A DNA stretch of 64,000 nt from Dipteris shenzhenensis (taxonomy: Eukaryota; Polypodiophyta; Polypodiopsida; Gleicheniales): assembly GCA_047967505.1 (NCBI GenBank), contig CM106538.1, one strand, 5' to 3'. Below are positions 46,033 through 58,736 of the stretch, piece after piece. Each line of letters starts with the position of its first letter. Within the stretch, counting starts at the first letter, position 1. The notes beneath the pieces were generated by a model that was not told the DNA's origin, ran no database searches, and was given only the letters and a program-made list of their open reading frames with translations. The translations under genes were made by a program, and so were the position numbers.

Positions 46033-49000
46033 CTATCCAATGCCCATCAATACACGACAATACTCAAACCGCTGACTAGGTAGACTCTTCGTCAGCATAT
46101 CTGCAGGGTTATCATCTGTATGAACCTTGACAAGCTCTATGTGCTTGTCCTCAAGTACCTCCCTGATGAAATGGTACCTGACCTCAATGTGTTTGGTCTT
46201 TGCATGAAAGACCGGATTCCGTGCTAGCTGAATAGCACTCATGGAATCACTATGCAATGTCGGTACACCTGTATGAATCCCCAAATCTCCCACTAGCCGA
46301 TCAAGCCATATAGCCTCCTTGCAACCCTCTGTGGCTGCAACATACTCAGCCTCTGTGGTAGACAAAGCAACGCACTTCTGTGCGCGAGACATCCACGACA
46401 CTGCACCACCTGCAAAGGTGAACACATAACCAGAAGTGGATCTCCTACTATCCACATGCCCTGCATAGTCTGAATCTGTGTACCCAAGTACACGCATGTC
46501 TCCTTTACCAAAGCAAATGCACATCTCCTTGGTACCCTTCATGTACCTCATGATGCACTTAACTGCCTCCCAATGCCTCTTTTCTGGATTAGCCATATAC
46601 CGGCTAACAACTCCCACTGCAAATGCAATGTCTGGTCTAGTAGCTATAATAGCATACATAAGACTCCCAACCGCTGATGCATAAGGAACCTTGGCCATCA
46701 TGGCCCTCTCCTCATCTGATTTGGGACTATCTGTATGACTCAGTTTCACATATGGAGGCAATGGAGTACTCATTGCCTTCCCCCCCTCCATATTGAAACG
46801 CTGCAATACTTTTGTAACATACTCTTTTTGTGAAAGCCAAAGGAGTTTCCTACTCCGATCACGCGTGATGCGCATACCAAGAATATGACCTGCAAGTCCC
46901 AAATCCTTCATATCAAAGGCCTCATGCAACTTTTCCTTTAAAGCATCTAGCTCATAAGTATTCTTGCTAGCCAATAGCATATCATCCACATATAGTGCCA
47001 GGATTATGAGGCTATTATCCTTAGCCCTTTTAGTGTAGAGGCAGTGATCAATTTCACTCCTTCTAAAACCCTGGGACCGAATGAAAGCATCAAACTTCTG
47101 ATACCATTCTCTAGGCGCTTGCTTAAGACCATAGAGACTCTTCTTCAGCTTGCAAACTAAATGCTATTTGCCCTTTTCTTCAAAGCCTTCCGGCTGCACC
47201 ATGTAAATTTCCTCATGCAAATCCCCATGCAAGAAAGCTGTCTTGACATCCATTTGCATAAGCTCCATATCCTCTACTGCCACTAGTCCAAGCATGCATC
47301 TAAGTGTGGTCATCTTCACAACCGGAGAGAATATCTCATCAAAGTCCACACCCTTCTCTTGCTTGAACCCTTTAGCAACCAAACGGGCCTTGTACCTAGG
47401 CACATCATCACCTGTGACCTTCATTTTGTAGACCCATTTACATGGCAATGCTTTCTTTCCATGTGGCAAAGAAACCAAGTCCCAAGTCTTATTCTTCATA
47501 AGTGAACTCATCTCTGATTGCATAGCATACTCCCACTTGCGTTGATCCTCACGCATCATAGCCTCTCTGTAGCAAGAAGGCTCTCCGCAATCAGTAAGCA
47601 TCACATAGTCTACCCCTGGAACAAACCTATCAGGCGGTCTAGACACTCTAGATGATCTTCTCAAGGGCATTTCAGCTTGCTGTCCCACCTGCATATCAGC
47701 CACATTTGGCTCATCATTTCCACCAATAGATGATCCACAATCTACCCTTGATTGTATACCTGTGGGAGTACTTGGTTGTACCATTTCTTGCACATTTGGT
47801 GCATGGACAGCTTGCTGTCTATCAACATAGGCAGGTGGATTCACATCCTGGAAAGTGATTCTCCTCATTTCCACATCCCTCATGGGTGCCTTATGCATCT
47901 TCTTCTCATTGAAGACCACATCATGGCTGCGTATGATCTTCTTTGCTTCTGGATCCCAGAGACGATAGCCCATCTCTCCACTTTCACCATAACCTAGAAA
48001 GATGCATTTCCTAGACTTAGGATCTAGCTTCTTTCGAAGCTCTTTTGGCACATGTGCATATGCCTCACACCCAAATATACGCAAATGAGAGTAAGAGGGC
48101 TTCTTGCCACTCCATGCCTCTTCAGGAATACCACCATCCAAACTCTTACTAGGTGATCTATTGATCACATGCACTGCAGTCTTCATTGCCTTAGCCCAAA
48201 AACCACTAGAAAGACTTGCATTGGAAAGCATGCATTGCAACCTTTCTTGAATGGTACGGTTCATCTTTTCTGCAACTGGATTTTGCTCTGGAGTACGAGG
48301 GGATGTGAGCTCCCTCTTAATCCCACGTGTATCACAGAAATGCTGAAAGTCATGAGAGAGATACTCTCCACCATTGTCAGTCCGTAGGCATTTAAGCGTT
48401 TTACCTGACTGATTCTCAACCAAGGCCAGCCATTTCTGAAATACCTGGAACACATCACTCTTCCGAGCTATAGCATAAGCCCACACTTTCCTAGTTGCAT
48501 CATCAATGAATGTCACATAGTATTCAGCCCCGCCTAATGACCGTGTAGGCATGGGATCACATACGTCTGAATGCACCAAATCAAGCATTTCAAACTCTTT
48601 CTTTCCCCTTCTTTTATGGGCTGATTTAGTCTGCTTCCCATAGAGACAGTGCTCACAAAATTCAAAATCAGAGAAACTCAAATGCGGTACATAACCCAAA
48701 CGGCATAAGAGTTTCATTCCATTCTGGCTCATGTGCCCCAACCTGCAATGCCACAAAGAAGTGCTTGGCTGCTCGGTTATTGCAACAACATGATCAAATA
48801 CCCCTAATACATGTAAGGGATACAAAGTCCCACACTTGGCACCCCTGGCCAAAAGCATAGAGCCCTTTTGAATTTTCCAACTCTGAAAGCCAAAAGTGGT
48901 GTGAAAACCAGCATCATCTAGCTGACCCACTGAAATAAGACTCTTGGTCAGCTTAGGCACATGTCTCACATGTTTCAAAACAAATGCAGACCCATTTGCA

Positions 49001-49620
49001 AAAGAAAACTTTATGTCACCTACTCCCACTATGTCACATGCATAGTCATTTCCAAGATGCACACAACCTGTCTTTCCACTATCATAAGTGGAGAACCATT
49101 CCCTATGGGGAGTAACATGGAATGAAGCACCAGAATCCAAAATCCAATCCTGGGAATATGCATCATCTGAAGTGGTAAGCAACTCTGCAGATAAACTAGA
49201 CATGAAGAGAACATCATTGTCACTATCATGTGTGACTGCATTGATCTCCTCGATCCTCACTTTTCCTTTGTCCTCCCTTGGACTCTCTTCCTTTTGATTT
49301 GCACCCCAATTTGCATTCTTTTTCTTATCCTTTTGCTCTCTTTTCAGCTTGTAGCGATCCTTTTTCATATGGCCCTTCTTGCCACAGTGGTAACACTCAA
49401 TGTTCCGTGCCCTGGATTTGCTACGAGACTTCCCTCTTTCTTGGGACTTCCCCCTGAACTGTGATCTGCCCCTTTGCACATTTAAGGCTGCATCTTGCTT
49501 GTTGCCATCCATAGACTTCCGTCTAATCTCCTCGGCCAACAAGCTACCCACAACATCATCAAATTTCAGTACTCCAGCAGGTGCAGAGTTACTGAGTACG
49601 GAAGGTATCCCATGAGGATG
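46033..49620 (-). pseudogene. copia pol: zinc knuckle, protease, integrase, RT, RNase H
   Basis: One frame runs from the gag frameshift to a stop at 46033-46035, broken only by TAG at 47164-47166. The zinc knuckle CYHCGKKGHMKKDR has its last Cys changed to Arg. Protease: DWILDSGASFHVTPHREWF, intact. Integrase: LWHCRLGHMSQ...CEHC, then LDLVHSDVC, CLRTDNGGEY and EQNPVAEKMNRT, so all three acidic residues are present. Reverse transcriptase: YKARLVAKGFKQEKGVDFDE, MDVKTAFLHGDLHEEIYM, TAG, KLKKSLYGLKQAPREWYQKF, ALYVDDMLL. RNase H: YTDSDYAGHVDSRRSTSGY, KCVALSTTEAEYVAA and FHAKTKHIEVRYHFIREVL. The TAG sits inside the RT palm, so the product lacks YVDD unless read through. Apart from this stop, the knuckle Cys and the gag frameshift, the machinery looks competent. 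Confidence 0.93.
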
Positions 49621-50092
49621 GCAATGAACATAAGAGAAATATTGCCTTAGTCTCCGCATCAAAATTCATTTTCTGAGCCTGAAGCTGGCTGAAAATAATA
49701 TTGAATTCATTCAAGTGAGAAGCAATGGAGACCCCTTCCTTCATTTGCAGCTCAAACAACCTCTTCATGAGGTAAACTTTATTAGAGGCAGTTTCCTTCT
49801 CATAAGTGGCACACAGTTTCTTCCACAAATCTTCCGTAGTCTGCTCATTTACTACTGTGAAATAAAGTGACTCTGCAAGATGAAGTCTAATAGTAGACTT
49901 TGCTAATGCATCCAACTCATTCCAATCATCCTCAGACATATTTGCAGGCTTAGCTTCAATCCCTGCCAAGGGTTTAATCTGCTTCTTTTGAATAAGCACA
50001 TCCCTTATCTGTTCTTTCCACAAAGAAAAGTTTGTCCCATCAAACTTTTTAATGTTGAAAAACTCCTTTTCAGACATGGAAGAGGATGCCAT
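49589..50092 (-). pseudogene. copia gag (UBN2 family)
   Basis: The ATG at 50092 begins MASSSMSEKEFFNIKKFDGT, followed by NFSLWKEQIRDVLIQKKQIK, LAESLYFTVVNEQTTEDLWK and KLCATYEKETASNKVYLMKR. This is a standard copia Gag that forms virus-like particles. The frame ends at a TAA just after SSWDTFRTQ (49589). The same polyprotein resumes in a neighbouring frame at SNSAPAGVLKFDDVVGSLLA, so a single-base frameshift near 49600 has split gag. Copia elements normally read gag-pol in one frame. Confidence 0.9.
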
Positions 50093-51488
50093 GATGCAAA
50101 TAAAGCAAAATCCCAAATGCTAGTGCCTACAAGAGAGAATCACACCAAATACCAGGTGCACCCAAATGTGTATGCCACAATAGAGTGAAATATCACCAAA
50201 ACTCAAAACTCAAAGCATCTGACTCATGTGCATATACTATGCATCCATATGAGCAAATCTGGCCCAAAAGAAATGCCAATAAGTGCCAAATGACTCAAGC
50301 ATAAACACTGTCCACTGGCATATGCATCAATAATGTCTCATCCAAGAGAGCATAGCACTATCAGTGCATCACCAACAATGTGTCAAAGCTGTCCCTCAGC
50401 ATAAAATAGCATCCATGTGCAAAGCGTCCATAAAAAATAGCATCCCACAAGGCAATTTGGGCCTATCAGCGCATCCAACAAGGACCGCAATGCATCCAAA
50501 TGGCCTATAAATCATCCACTGCAACCCAATGCATACCACGAATACTGCAACCAGAGTGATCTGCATAAGGTATGCTCAAGAAATCATAGTCCCACGGTAA
50601 TGAGCACTACTGAAAATAGAACCTGAGATGCCTCAAAACATGGGCGCCATTGCATAATCGGAACCAGCAAGAAAATCTGCAAATATCTCTCTTTTGCCAG
50701 AACTCCAAAATCCCAACCGATGAGTGAGAAATGGGAGTCAACACTTATCCACTGCCATGTGGCATAAATCTAAGGTTTCAGAACCTTAGCATGAAAAATG
50801 CATAACAGAGAGACGAAATCGAATACACAGAGATTTATAAATCTGAAAATCCTCCACCGAATCACGCAAGAACTGATAGGTAGGGGTTTTTGGGCGTCCG
50901 GAACGCAATGGGACAGACGGTTTTGGAAACCGTGGTCTCAATCACTGGGTCCAACACACGGACTGAAAAACGTTTTTCGAAACAGAGCTATCTGTAAACT
51001 CCACCGGAGTGCGAATGATGAGCAACATAGAAGTTTTAGGACCTCCTGAGTCCACCGGAACTGACAGATCTGCAAATGGTTACTCCAAACTTGAGTTCCA
51101 ACACCCGGGCAAAAAACGCAGGAATTGACACAGTGAGTTAGAAATCCACTGAAATGATCTCAGATTCAAGAATGAAGGTGTTTCCAAGCTGCTGAAGTAA
51201 TGTGGACACCAAAAGCAAGCAATAGTTGCCTCCACAAGTCAATACGGAGTCTCTGTCATCGAACGGAACAGGGAAAAGCTCAAAAAACGACTTTTTCTTT
51301 GAAAGCTCTTAACAGGCTCTCAAAACCACTTCGTAAAGCCAAAGTGACTTTTCCAAACGTTCCTCCAAGGTCTCTGCACACTCGGATGCAAGTAAAGTCA
51401 CCCACAAAGCTTCCCACAAAGCTTCTCCTTCCTCCCACAGAGCTGCTGAGCTTCCAAGCATTCACGCACGCTCAGCTAGATCACCCGA
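50093..51488 (-). other. Long 5' leader of the copia element
   Basis: About 1.4 kb between the primer site and the gag ATG, much longer than usual for copia leaders. There is no coding frame of note. The phrase (G)CATCCA(A/T)(A/C)..GCA recurs around 50230-50530, suggesting an internal degenerate repeat. Confidence 0.5.
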
Positions 51489-51500
51489 GCTCTGATACCA
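51489..51500 (-). other. Primer-binding site (tRNA-iMet)
   Basis: The minus strand reads TGGTATCAGAGC, identical to the site at 6317-6328 and complementary to the initiator Met-tRNA 3' end. It is positioned two bases inside the 5' LTR. Confidence 0.92.
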
Positions 51501-51502
51501 GT

Positions 51503-51672
51503 TGAGAGTGCTCTCAACGGAAGCAAGAACGGAAGAAGGAGAGAGAGAGACAGAGAGCCACACGAGTTTGGTGGGTGCAGAACCACCCTAATCTTCTTTT
51601 TCATTCATTTATATATGTGTTTGAGTATTGTACATAACTGGGGTTAAGGCACAGTGACCTTTAACCCCCACA
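51503..51672 (-). repeat. 5' LTR of the young copia element
   Basis: 170 bp, partner of 45810-45979. Its left end on the plus strand (TGAGAGTGCTCTCAACGG) includes a small palindrome, GAGAGTGCTCTC. It is separated from the primer-binding site by two bases. Confidence 0.95.
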
Positions 51673-54430
51673 ACCTGGCTCAGTTCATGGTTGTTGAAGA
51701 ATGCCTTCAAGATTAAGTAATTCTCCAATCCTGGGAACCTTACTGAGGCCAAACGGTGTGATGTATATTTTGATGATGATATCTATTCATCCTCACAAGG
51801 CTAGCTCATCAACAAAGTAGTTGATGAGAACCTAAGGACAACATGTTGTTCTTATCTAAGCTCATCGGGCTGAAGAAGTGTGTGGGCTATATCCTATAGT
51901 GGTGGAGGATAGCTTACCTTTAAATCGGTTCAACATCTTTGAGAAGGCATTAAAATATAATGGTGGTATGTAGAGGCCAGATGCATTGTTGCAAGCTTGG
52001 CTCGTACCTCTGCATGTTGCAACACTAACAGGGTGCCATGGCCAAACATACTTCCACTACCAAGTGGAGCAAGTCCATCAACAGCCAAAAATGATGAACA
52101 CCTAGAACGGAGTGAACAAGGCAACAAGGACATGGAAGAGCAGGAACAAGAAAATGAGGGCAACGGTGACCAATAGGAGCCAAGAAACAAGAAGGCCAAG
52201 AACAGCACGCTAATAAAGGTGCTGAGGAGAAGGCACAAGAGCAAAACAAAGTGCTGAGTAGGAGGCATAGGAGTAGGAGCAGTAGGATAAGGGTGCCTAA
52301 GAGGCAAAAGAAAAGGTGCCAGAGGGAAATAGTATTGAAGGCACCTCCGAGCAACAAAAAGAAGAAAACCCATAGGGGAACGGTGTCAAGGGCACCTCTG
52401 AGCCAGAGAAAGAAGGAAACCCAAAGGGGAAAAATGTGACAAGGGCACCTCCAAGGAGCCAAAGGAAGAAAATCTGGAGGGGAGCATCGGGAAGGGCACC
52501 TTCGAGAATCTAAATGTGCAGTGGAATGCCCGAGTAGTGGGAAGAAGAGGATGCACCCAAAGAGAAGAGGGAGGCTCAAGGAGTAGACAAGGGCCATGCC
52601 GAGCCCTCATAGAAGTCAACCAAGCATCAGAGGGGTGGTACCGCTCTGACCACCATCACCTTGCCCTTACCTCCCCTACCTCTATGAAGCCTACCCTGTC
52701 CAAACCATTCCCCCTCGATCAATGCTAACTCAAGATGACCATGCGGATTGGGTTGCCACCGAGTCCTAGTGGTGGCAAGTTCTAAGGGAGAATATGGTGC
52801 ATGTGGCCCACGCCTTATATTTTTTTGCCAACCATTGGCTCCCTTCCCACATGCTCGATCATAACCTCTTCCTGTAGACACATTACCAGGAGGAAATGAC
52901 AAGGTTCTTCGAGGAAAAGATAGTAAGCTTGAGACAGGCCAAGGCTGACTTGACTACAGTTTGCAAGTCTCTCTAGGAGCAACTGGACAACAAAAATGTT
53001 GTTTATTATGAGGTGGTCTAGAGCTACTCCTAGCTACTACATCAAGCCCATGCCAAGCGCAAAACAGACTTTCACAACCTTTAGTGCGAAGAAGAAAGAC
53101 TTAAAGCACTCATTACCAAGTCTGGGAGCAAGATCATTGTTGCCACCATGGGGAAGAATATCTAGTTGATGCATACACTAAAGAGCATGCAACAAAAGGT
53201 GAACCCCAGGCAACACGAAGCAGCTCCAACTCAGATAGAAGTGCTCAAAAAGGATAATTCCTGGCTATGACAAGCTACTACTAAGAATGAAGACCTCAAG
53301 GAGGAGAATGCATGCCTACAAGCCAAGCTGGAGTGGTATGCTCAACTCCAACAACTAGTCCGTCTCCTCTAGGCTTCCAATGGACACCCCAACGAACTAC
53401 CTTACCGACTATCACTAGACCATGAAATGAAGGCAGTGGAGGGAATCATGGTCCAAGCCTTAATCCAACCGACCAAGAAGAGTGCAAGACTATAGCGACA
53501 TAGACACACTGCAATTTTGAGGATGCTGCAATAGAAGTTAAATTTTTGGCAGACACTTGTGAAGTGGATGTGTAGATCGAGTAGATTTTGGAGGCCGAGC
53601 CCATTTTGTCAACACATGATCTCCTTGTAGCTATCCTAGCTTCGAAATTTTTGCGTCGAGTTTTGAGTCAAGAGGATATGCTTACAAGATATCGATTCCA
53701 TCAGCAGATGGAATAAATGGAGTTTAATTCTCCCCCAAACTCTATGCATCAAGGTGTACTTAAGCCATTACAACCTATGATATCAGTATATGACTGAGCA
53801 ATCAAAGCCTTCAACCATTTTGTTGAAGAGTATGCCAAACATCAGCATAACATTTTCAAGATAGAGCACTGATTGATCATTGGTCGGATTCACCAATTAC
53901 TTAAGCCCACAATGCTCGAGCTTCCTTCTTATTATGCTAACATTTTGTGAGAGCTCAAGAAGCTAATTTAGCAGATTAGCAGTCACACTTTTGAGGCAGC
54001 GGCAATGTGAAATAATATTCAGTATTTATGTAAAGATCCATGACCTAAGTGGCAGGAGAGGGTAACCCAAGTCCAATACTACACTACAAATTTTGCAATG
54101 GCACTAGATGTCATTGAGCCACATGAAGGCCCAATGGCCAAAGCTGGGACCGAGGCCTTTTTTCGACATCAACTCATTGTATCCATGGCCACCCAAAGGG
54201 CAACGTAATTCTGACGACGAGCACCCCATTTCTCCTCCCCAAGCCTCTATCACAGATGACACTAGCTCTTCTAATTAGCTAGTTCATCCATGCCCCCCAC
54301 TACTATGAAGGAACCATCATCGATGACCACATGGCTTCAACCCACAAGCCTCCACATTCAAGCAATAGGCTAGTCCCAGTCCATGAGGACATGGCTAAGG
54401 GTAGCCAAGCCAAAATGCTAGCCCTCAGGT
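51673..54430 (+). pseudogene. Decayed gag-like / coiled-coil relic
   Basis: This continues the host sequence of 45600-45809. With many stops, plus frames can be followed: basic repeats at 52250-52440, SPCPYLPYLYEAYPVQTIPP, THYQEEMTRFFEEKIVSLRQ, a heptad-like stretch (ENACLQAKLEWYAQLQQLVR, about 53300-53370), and LTRYRFHQQME, KAFNHFVEEYAKHQHNIFKI and EGPMAKAGTEAFFRHQLIVS (about 53680-54160). Many interrupting stops sit where CAG or CAA could have become TAG or TAA, for example at 52975-53035. The layout resembles a plant retroelement gag with a coiled coil, but no zinc knuckle or pol was found. Assignment is uncertain. Confidence 0.4.
52280..52510. repeat. ~50-55-bp degenerate tandem repeat
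   Basis: AAGGGCACCTC(C/T)(G/A)AG recurs at about 52337, 52388, 52441 and 52494, each followed by an AAGAAGAAA and AAAACC/GGGGA block. A weaker copy lies upstream at about 52285-52335. Confidence 0.7.
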
Positions 54431-56235
54431 TAGGCTAACATGAAGCCTTAGAGTGCCGACCTCGGAAGTGGTGGAGCCCTAAACAAGCACCGTTTTGCAA
54501 TAGGGGTGCAGAAGATTGCGGCAGAGAAGAGAACAAAAGAGCAATGTACCAAGTTCTCTTCCTTTGACTTGAACTTGCTAGGATAGGGAGCAACCGAGTG
54601 TTCATTGCAAGCCGAGATGAAACAGTCATAATAGGAAAAGAAGGCATCTACACATAGAAGGCGGTTTTGTTAGGTAGATGAAACAGTCGTAATAGGTAGA
54701 GAAGAGAACAAGAGAGCAGTGAGCCGAGCTCTCTTCCTCTAACCTGAACTTGCTAGGATAGGGAGCGAGTGAGTGTTCACTACAAGTCAAGGCGGCTTGG
54801 TTATAGAAAGACAATATAGATTGATTCAATACAAGTTGATTCTATTGTCCATTCACTTGTCTCTATTAATGAATTACACTCAGTATTCTTTTAAGTGTGT
54901 GTAACTTTGTATTCTCCCATCACCATAGGGTTCTCCTATGAGACAGCTAACCCCAAACTCTAAGTAAGAATGTTGTCATCCCTTCCATCACTCGAGCATG
55001 CCATCCTTAGGATTGTAAGAAAGGGCATTTTCACCAAGCACAACCCCAAGTTGGGTCAACACCGTGCACCTTTTCTAAGTTAGCCACATGGGTGAGGGAA
55101 CCGAAGTGTCAACAAACATTATGCATCACAATCAACATTGTAGTACCTACTATACTAACTATCAACTTGAAAGTCATTGTAATGGCAGAGAATGGCTATT
55201 TCTTAACACTAGAAAAACCTTGGTTGCAGGAACAATCAAATCTCAATTGCTAAGGAGGGTCAAAAAATGATGACATTCTAGACAGCTTATGCATGCAACT
55301 TGATGCCCCTCAAATTTTCAAAGGTTCATGGTTGAACCCTTCACATACCACCTTGATTGAGTTCATGCCAATATCGCTTGATGACTTTTGTGTCTAGACA
55401 ACTAGAGAAGCTCATTTATTGCATCTTGGAAAAGCATTTAGGTAAATGCTAAGGCATAGTATTTCTGAGAATTTAATATTTCCTTGAAGTAGGGCATATT
55501 ACTTAGCCATAGTATGTCTTGATTGTCTAAGATTAAGGCGATCAAAGAGGTTATTAATCCTATTAATCTACAAAGCTCAAATCATTTTTTGGGTTTATCA
55601 ATTGCCATCATCAATTCAGAAAGGATTCTTCTTGAGTTAATGAGCCCACTCTACAAATCAATCAAAAAAGAAACGCATTTCTTGTGTATTGAGAAACTAT
55701 TACAAGCATGCCAAGCTCTCAACAATGTAGCTATATAAGTCCAATTATGTGACAATTGAGATTCATTGTCTATGCTCATTTGGATCTCTCTAGGACTTGC
55801 CATTAACACTATACTTGCAAAGAAGGTTGGTGTCATCTAAGTGCAACTACAACACCATCTAAACATGAAGCACTTGTTATGGTTTATAACGTAGAAAAGT
55901 TGCTTACTTTGCAACATATGTACCAAATCATATCTGATCCCAAAGGTCAAGTGATACTTCAAACCCACACAAGTCACAAACCCAAACCCCTTCCACACTA
56001 ACACACTAGGGAGAACACTATCCACCTGTAGAACTCTGAAATACCCCAACACCTTATAGCAAGAACCTCCAACCAACAAACATCCAAGAATGGAAGGCCA
56101 ATTGTTGAAAAGGGACAAGATTGACCAAGGAGCATATATTGTAGTCGAGTCTATATAAGCAATCCACAAATACCTTCATCTGATAGAATTAAAAAAACAA
56201 TACTTGCCCTACTATCCAAGCTCTTATTCCTCTAT
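54431..56235. other. No gene recognised; ~177-bp tandem duplication
   Basis: The block starting GCAGAGAAGAGAACAAAAGAG (54519) and running through GAACTTGCTAGGATAGGGAG is repeated from 54696, with moderate divergence. The sequence following the second copy (TTCTATTGTCCATTCACTTG at about 54840) has the look of an LTR U5 region but no primer site was found. 55100-56235 has only short unmatched frames. Confidence 0.5.
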
Positions 56236-56311
56236 GTGGAAGCACATGAACAAGTACATAGGGTAGGAGCACACAAACATATATATGTTTTATTTATTTA
56301 TTTATGTGTTT

Positions 56312-56355
56312 ATATATATATATATATATATATAATATTTATATTTGTATGCATG

Positions 56356-56435
<80 letters not shown>

Positions 56436-56463
56436 TGTATGTGTATTTGTTTGTGTCTATGTA

Positions 56464-56534
<71 letters not shown>

Positions 56535-56578
56535 ATGTGTATGTGTATGCATATGCATATGTGTATGTGTATGTGTGA

Positions 56579-56657
<79 letters not shown>

Positions 56658-56708
56658 TGAGTGTGTGTGTGTGTGTGTGTACATATATATTAGAGAGAGA
56701 GAGAGAGA
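56312..56708. repeat. Compound microsatellite (TA, GT, GTGTAT, GT, GA)
   Basis: In order: TA run (56312-56335), GT run (about 56358-56434), GTGTAT hexamers (about 56458-56575), GT run (56580-56655), then more GT and a GA run (to 56708). About 400 bp in all, with no coding meaning. Confidence 0.97.
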
Positions 56709-57689
56709 CAGAAGCATTGGTGATTGTTTGCTAAGCATGAAATGGGGTCATAGAAGAGCAGCCCAGTTCCGGTCAAGCCCACCAATCTCTTGAATGAATT
56801 GTTGTAGAGCACAAAATGCACCAATGGCCAGCCACTGAAGAAAACACCAGCATGCTAGAGAAATGCCACACAATGCATGGGAAGAAAACAAACTCTACTT
56901 CTCATCGGGTGACAAATGGTAAGATCATGAACATGTGCTTCACAACATCAATGCCTTCCAATATGTCTGTGATTGGCGACTTCAGGCACTTTTGGCACCT
57001 AATGTTAGCCACATAATACCAAAGCAAGCTCGTGAAGCGAGTAGTATTTAAGGCATTGGGACGAAGGGAACCTGCCATCCAAATGGCAAAGCGGTACATC
57101 TCCTTAGAGATTGCCTTCCCGAAACACAAACCGCCAAGGAGCCATCCATCCACACCAACCACAAGCTTATACTAGCTAGAGGTGGACTCAATGCCATGTG
57201 CGTTGTCCAATCTCCACTGTGCCCGGCTTGCCTTTGGATGCAAAGTGGGGGGGTCATTTCTCAAAACTCCTCCTTGCCATCATAGGTGACCTCGCAGCAC
57301 ATCGTCCACCTTGCAAGCTCATGAAGAGGGCTACAAGATATGTATGTTGTTAAAATGAGGTAGTAACTCACACAAGCATAAAAGAGAGAAGACACCAGCC
57401 CATTAGCTATACAATCTATCTATTATCCACAACATACATGACATAATATATATCAAACCCTAATAGAGTTGCCTTAAGAGGATAAGGGCTAATTTACACA
57501 ATGCCTTAGCTCATGCATTCTAGGTCTCATGTAGCATATATCCATACCAAGTCTTGCCCAGTGTCTATAATATGTTACACCATATATGTGGATCTATGAC
57601 CAACCAATGAGCCTATGCATAACACTTTACATTGTTGATGGTCTTTATATCACATAGAGAAAGATAGGATTTGATTTTTTCAAGCTTCG
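56709..57689. other. Unassigned region with two overlapping minus-strand frames
   Basis: The minus strand 56902-57162 reads GVDGWLLGGLCFGKAISKEM, then RFAIWMAGSLRPNALN and ILEGIDVVKHMFMILPF. A neighbouring frame continues to 57257. They look protein-like but I recognise no family. A short gene fragment or retroelement piece are equally possible. 57330-57689 shows nothing. Confidence 0.3.
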
Positions 57690-58736
57690 CATGAGAAAAA
57701 CTCTTGTCAACACATCTCTTGCCTTATCGTTGAAGAAACAATGGGCCACATGAGCAATCCCTTCCTCAACGTGATGTTATATGAAGTGATAGCAAATGTT
57801 AACATGCTTCAACCTCTCATAATCCATTGGGTTCTTGCCAATGCAATGGCAATTTGATTGTCACCAAAGATCACTATGGGGTCATCTTAGAACACCCCAA
57901 GATCTTCCAATGACCATCACAACCAAATAGCCTTGCATCTACATTGGGTAAGAAAGATATAGTACAGCTCTATTGTAATTAAGCTATAGTGGATTGGTTC
58001 TTATGAGAACAAGATATGGCAATGAGAATACAACATAAATGTATGTCTTGAAATAGGCTTCCTCATGTGGCCACCTTCCTAATCACCATCACAAAACATA
58101 GGGCAACTTTGGCCCCTGTGTTTTGGTTATCTTTTACATATGATAGCTTATGTTTGATGTCTTACTTCATCACATTCCAAGGAAAATTCGCACCATTGTG
58201 CCACAAACTTTCTCACAAGACCTATTGTATAGGAAATGATTAGCCATATAGATATCATGAAGTAGGTTAGCTTACAAAATGCTTGTCAATAAAGTATAGG
58301 ATCTTTCTTCTTCTCAATAAGTGTGGGGTTTTTTAGTGGAGCACTCTCAATTTTCTACATGCTATGACTGATCTCTATGGGCCTCCTCACTAGTATGGTA
58401 CCTAGTAGGTCAACTTACTAGTTGCTTGTCAATTAAGTGTGAGATCTCTGAGACGAGCACTCCTCATTCTGTAATGTTTTGTCCAATCTCTGTGGGTCTA
58501 CTCATTAATATGGAGCACTCTAAATTCTACATGTTGTGAGCAACCTCTATGTGTCGGCTCAATAGGATGGCATCCCACATTTTGAATTTCCCAGACATGG
58601 ACTCTATGTACTTTCTCTAAGAAAAATTATGTTCTTTAACTGCTCACTTCAAAACTCAAGATAGAATGCAATAATGCTAGACCTTGCATCTCAACTTCTA
58701 TGCTAGCCTCCTTGCTACTATCACCCGACTGTGATT
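57690..58736 (-). pseudogene. Ty1/copia RNase H-tail relic, left of foldback insertion
   Basis: The minus strand reads CKAIWL, SLEDLGVF, DDPIVIFGDNQIAIALA, then SMLTFAITSYN and LLMWPIVSSTI (57700-57950). This matches the copia pattern EA.WLR.LL.DLG...P..I..DN..AI.(I/L)A.N and its tail, with several stops. It belongs with the reverse-transcriptase piece at 59585-59880 on the other side of the inserted element. Confidence 0.6.
58340..58571. repeat. Three degenerate copies of a ~58-bp unit
   Basis: GAGCACTC...ATTCT...(A/T)ATG..(C)TATG, then (A)TCTCTATGGG(C/T)CT.CTCA and ATATGG recur starting at about 58340, 58456 and 58514, each ending near (A/T)(A/G)TATGG or GGATGG. Confidence 0.5.

Larger units (their letters stand above)
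45810..51672 (-). mobile_element. Full-length young Ty1/copia retrotransposon
   Basis: A complete element is bounded by two 170-bp LTRs (45810-45979 and 51503-51672) with TG...CA ends. The flanks are GCCTG on the left and ACCTG on the right, a 5-bp target duplication with one mismatch (or a 4-bp CCTG duplication). The LTRs differ at only two sites, both transitions, so insertion is recent. The order on the minus strand is LTR, initiator-tRNA primer site, about 1.4-kb leader, gag, protease, integrase, reverse transcriptase, RNase H, polypurine tract, LTR. Two lesions (a gag frameshift and a pol TAG) mean this copy is not autonomous. Confidence 0.95.

Noticed and set aside
52025-52597. 190-codon minus-strand frame, Leu/Phe/Cys-rich, resembling a membrane protein
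   Set aside because: It is the antisense of a purine-rich tandem repeat region; the hydrophobic look comes from CTT/CCT/TTC codons.
56236-56793. Long open frames rich in Cys-Val or Tyr-Val on both strands
   Set aside because: They are translations of GT and GTGTAT microsatellites; stops are absent only because of the repeat composition.
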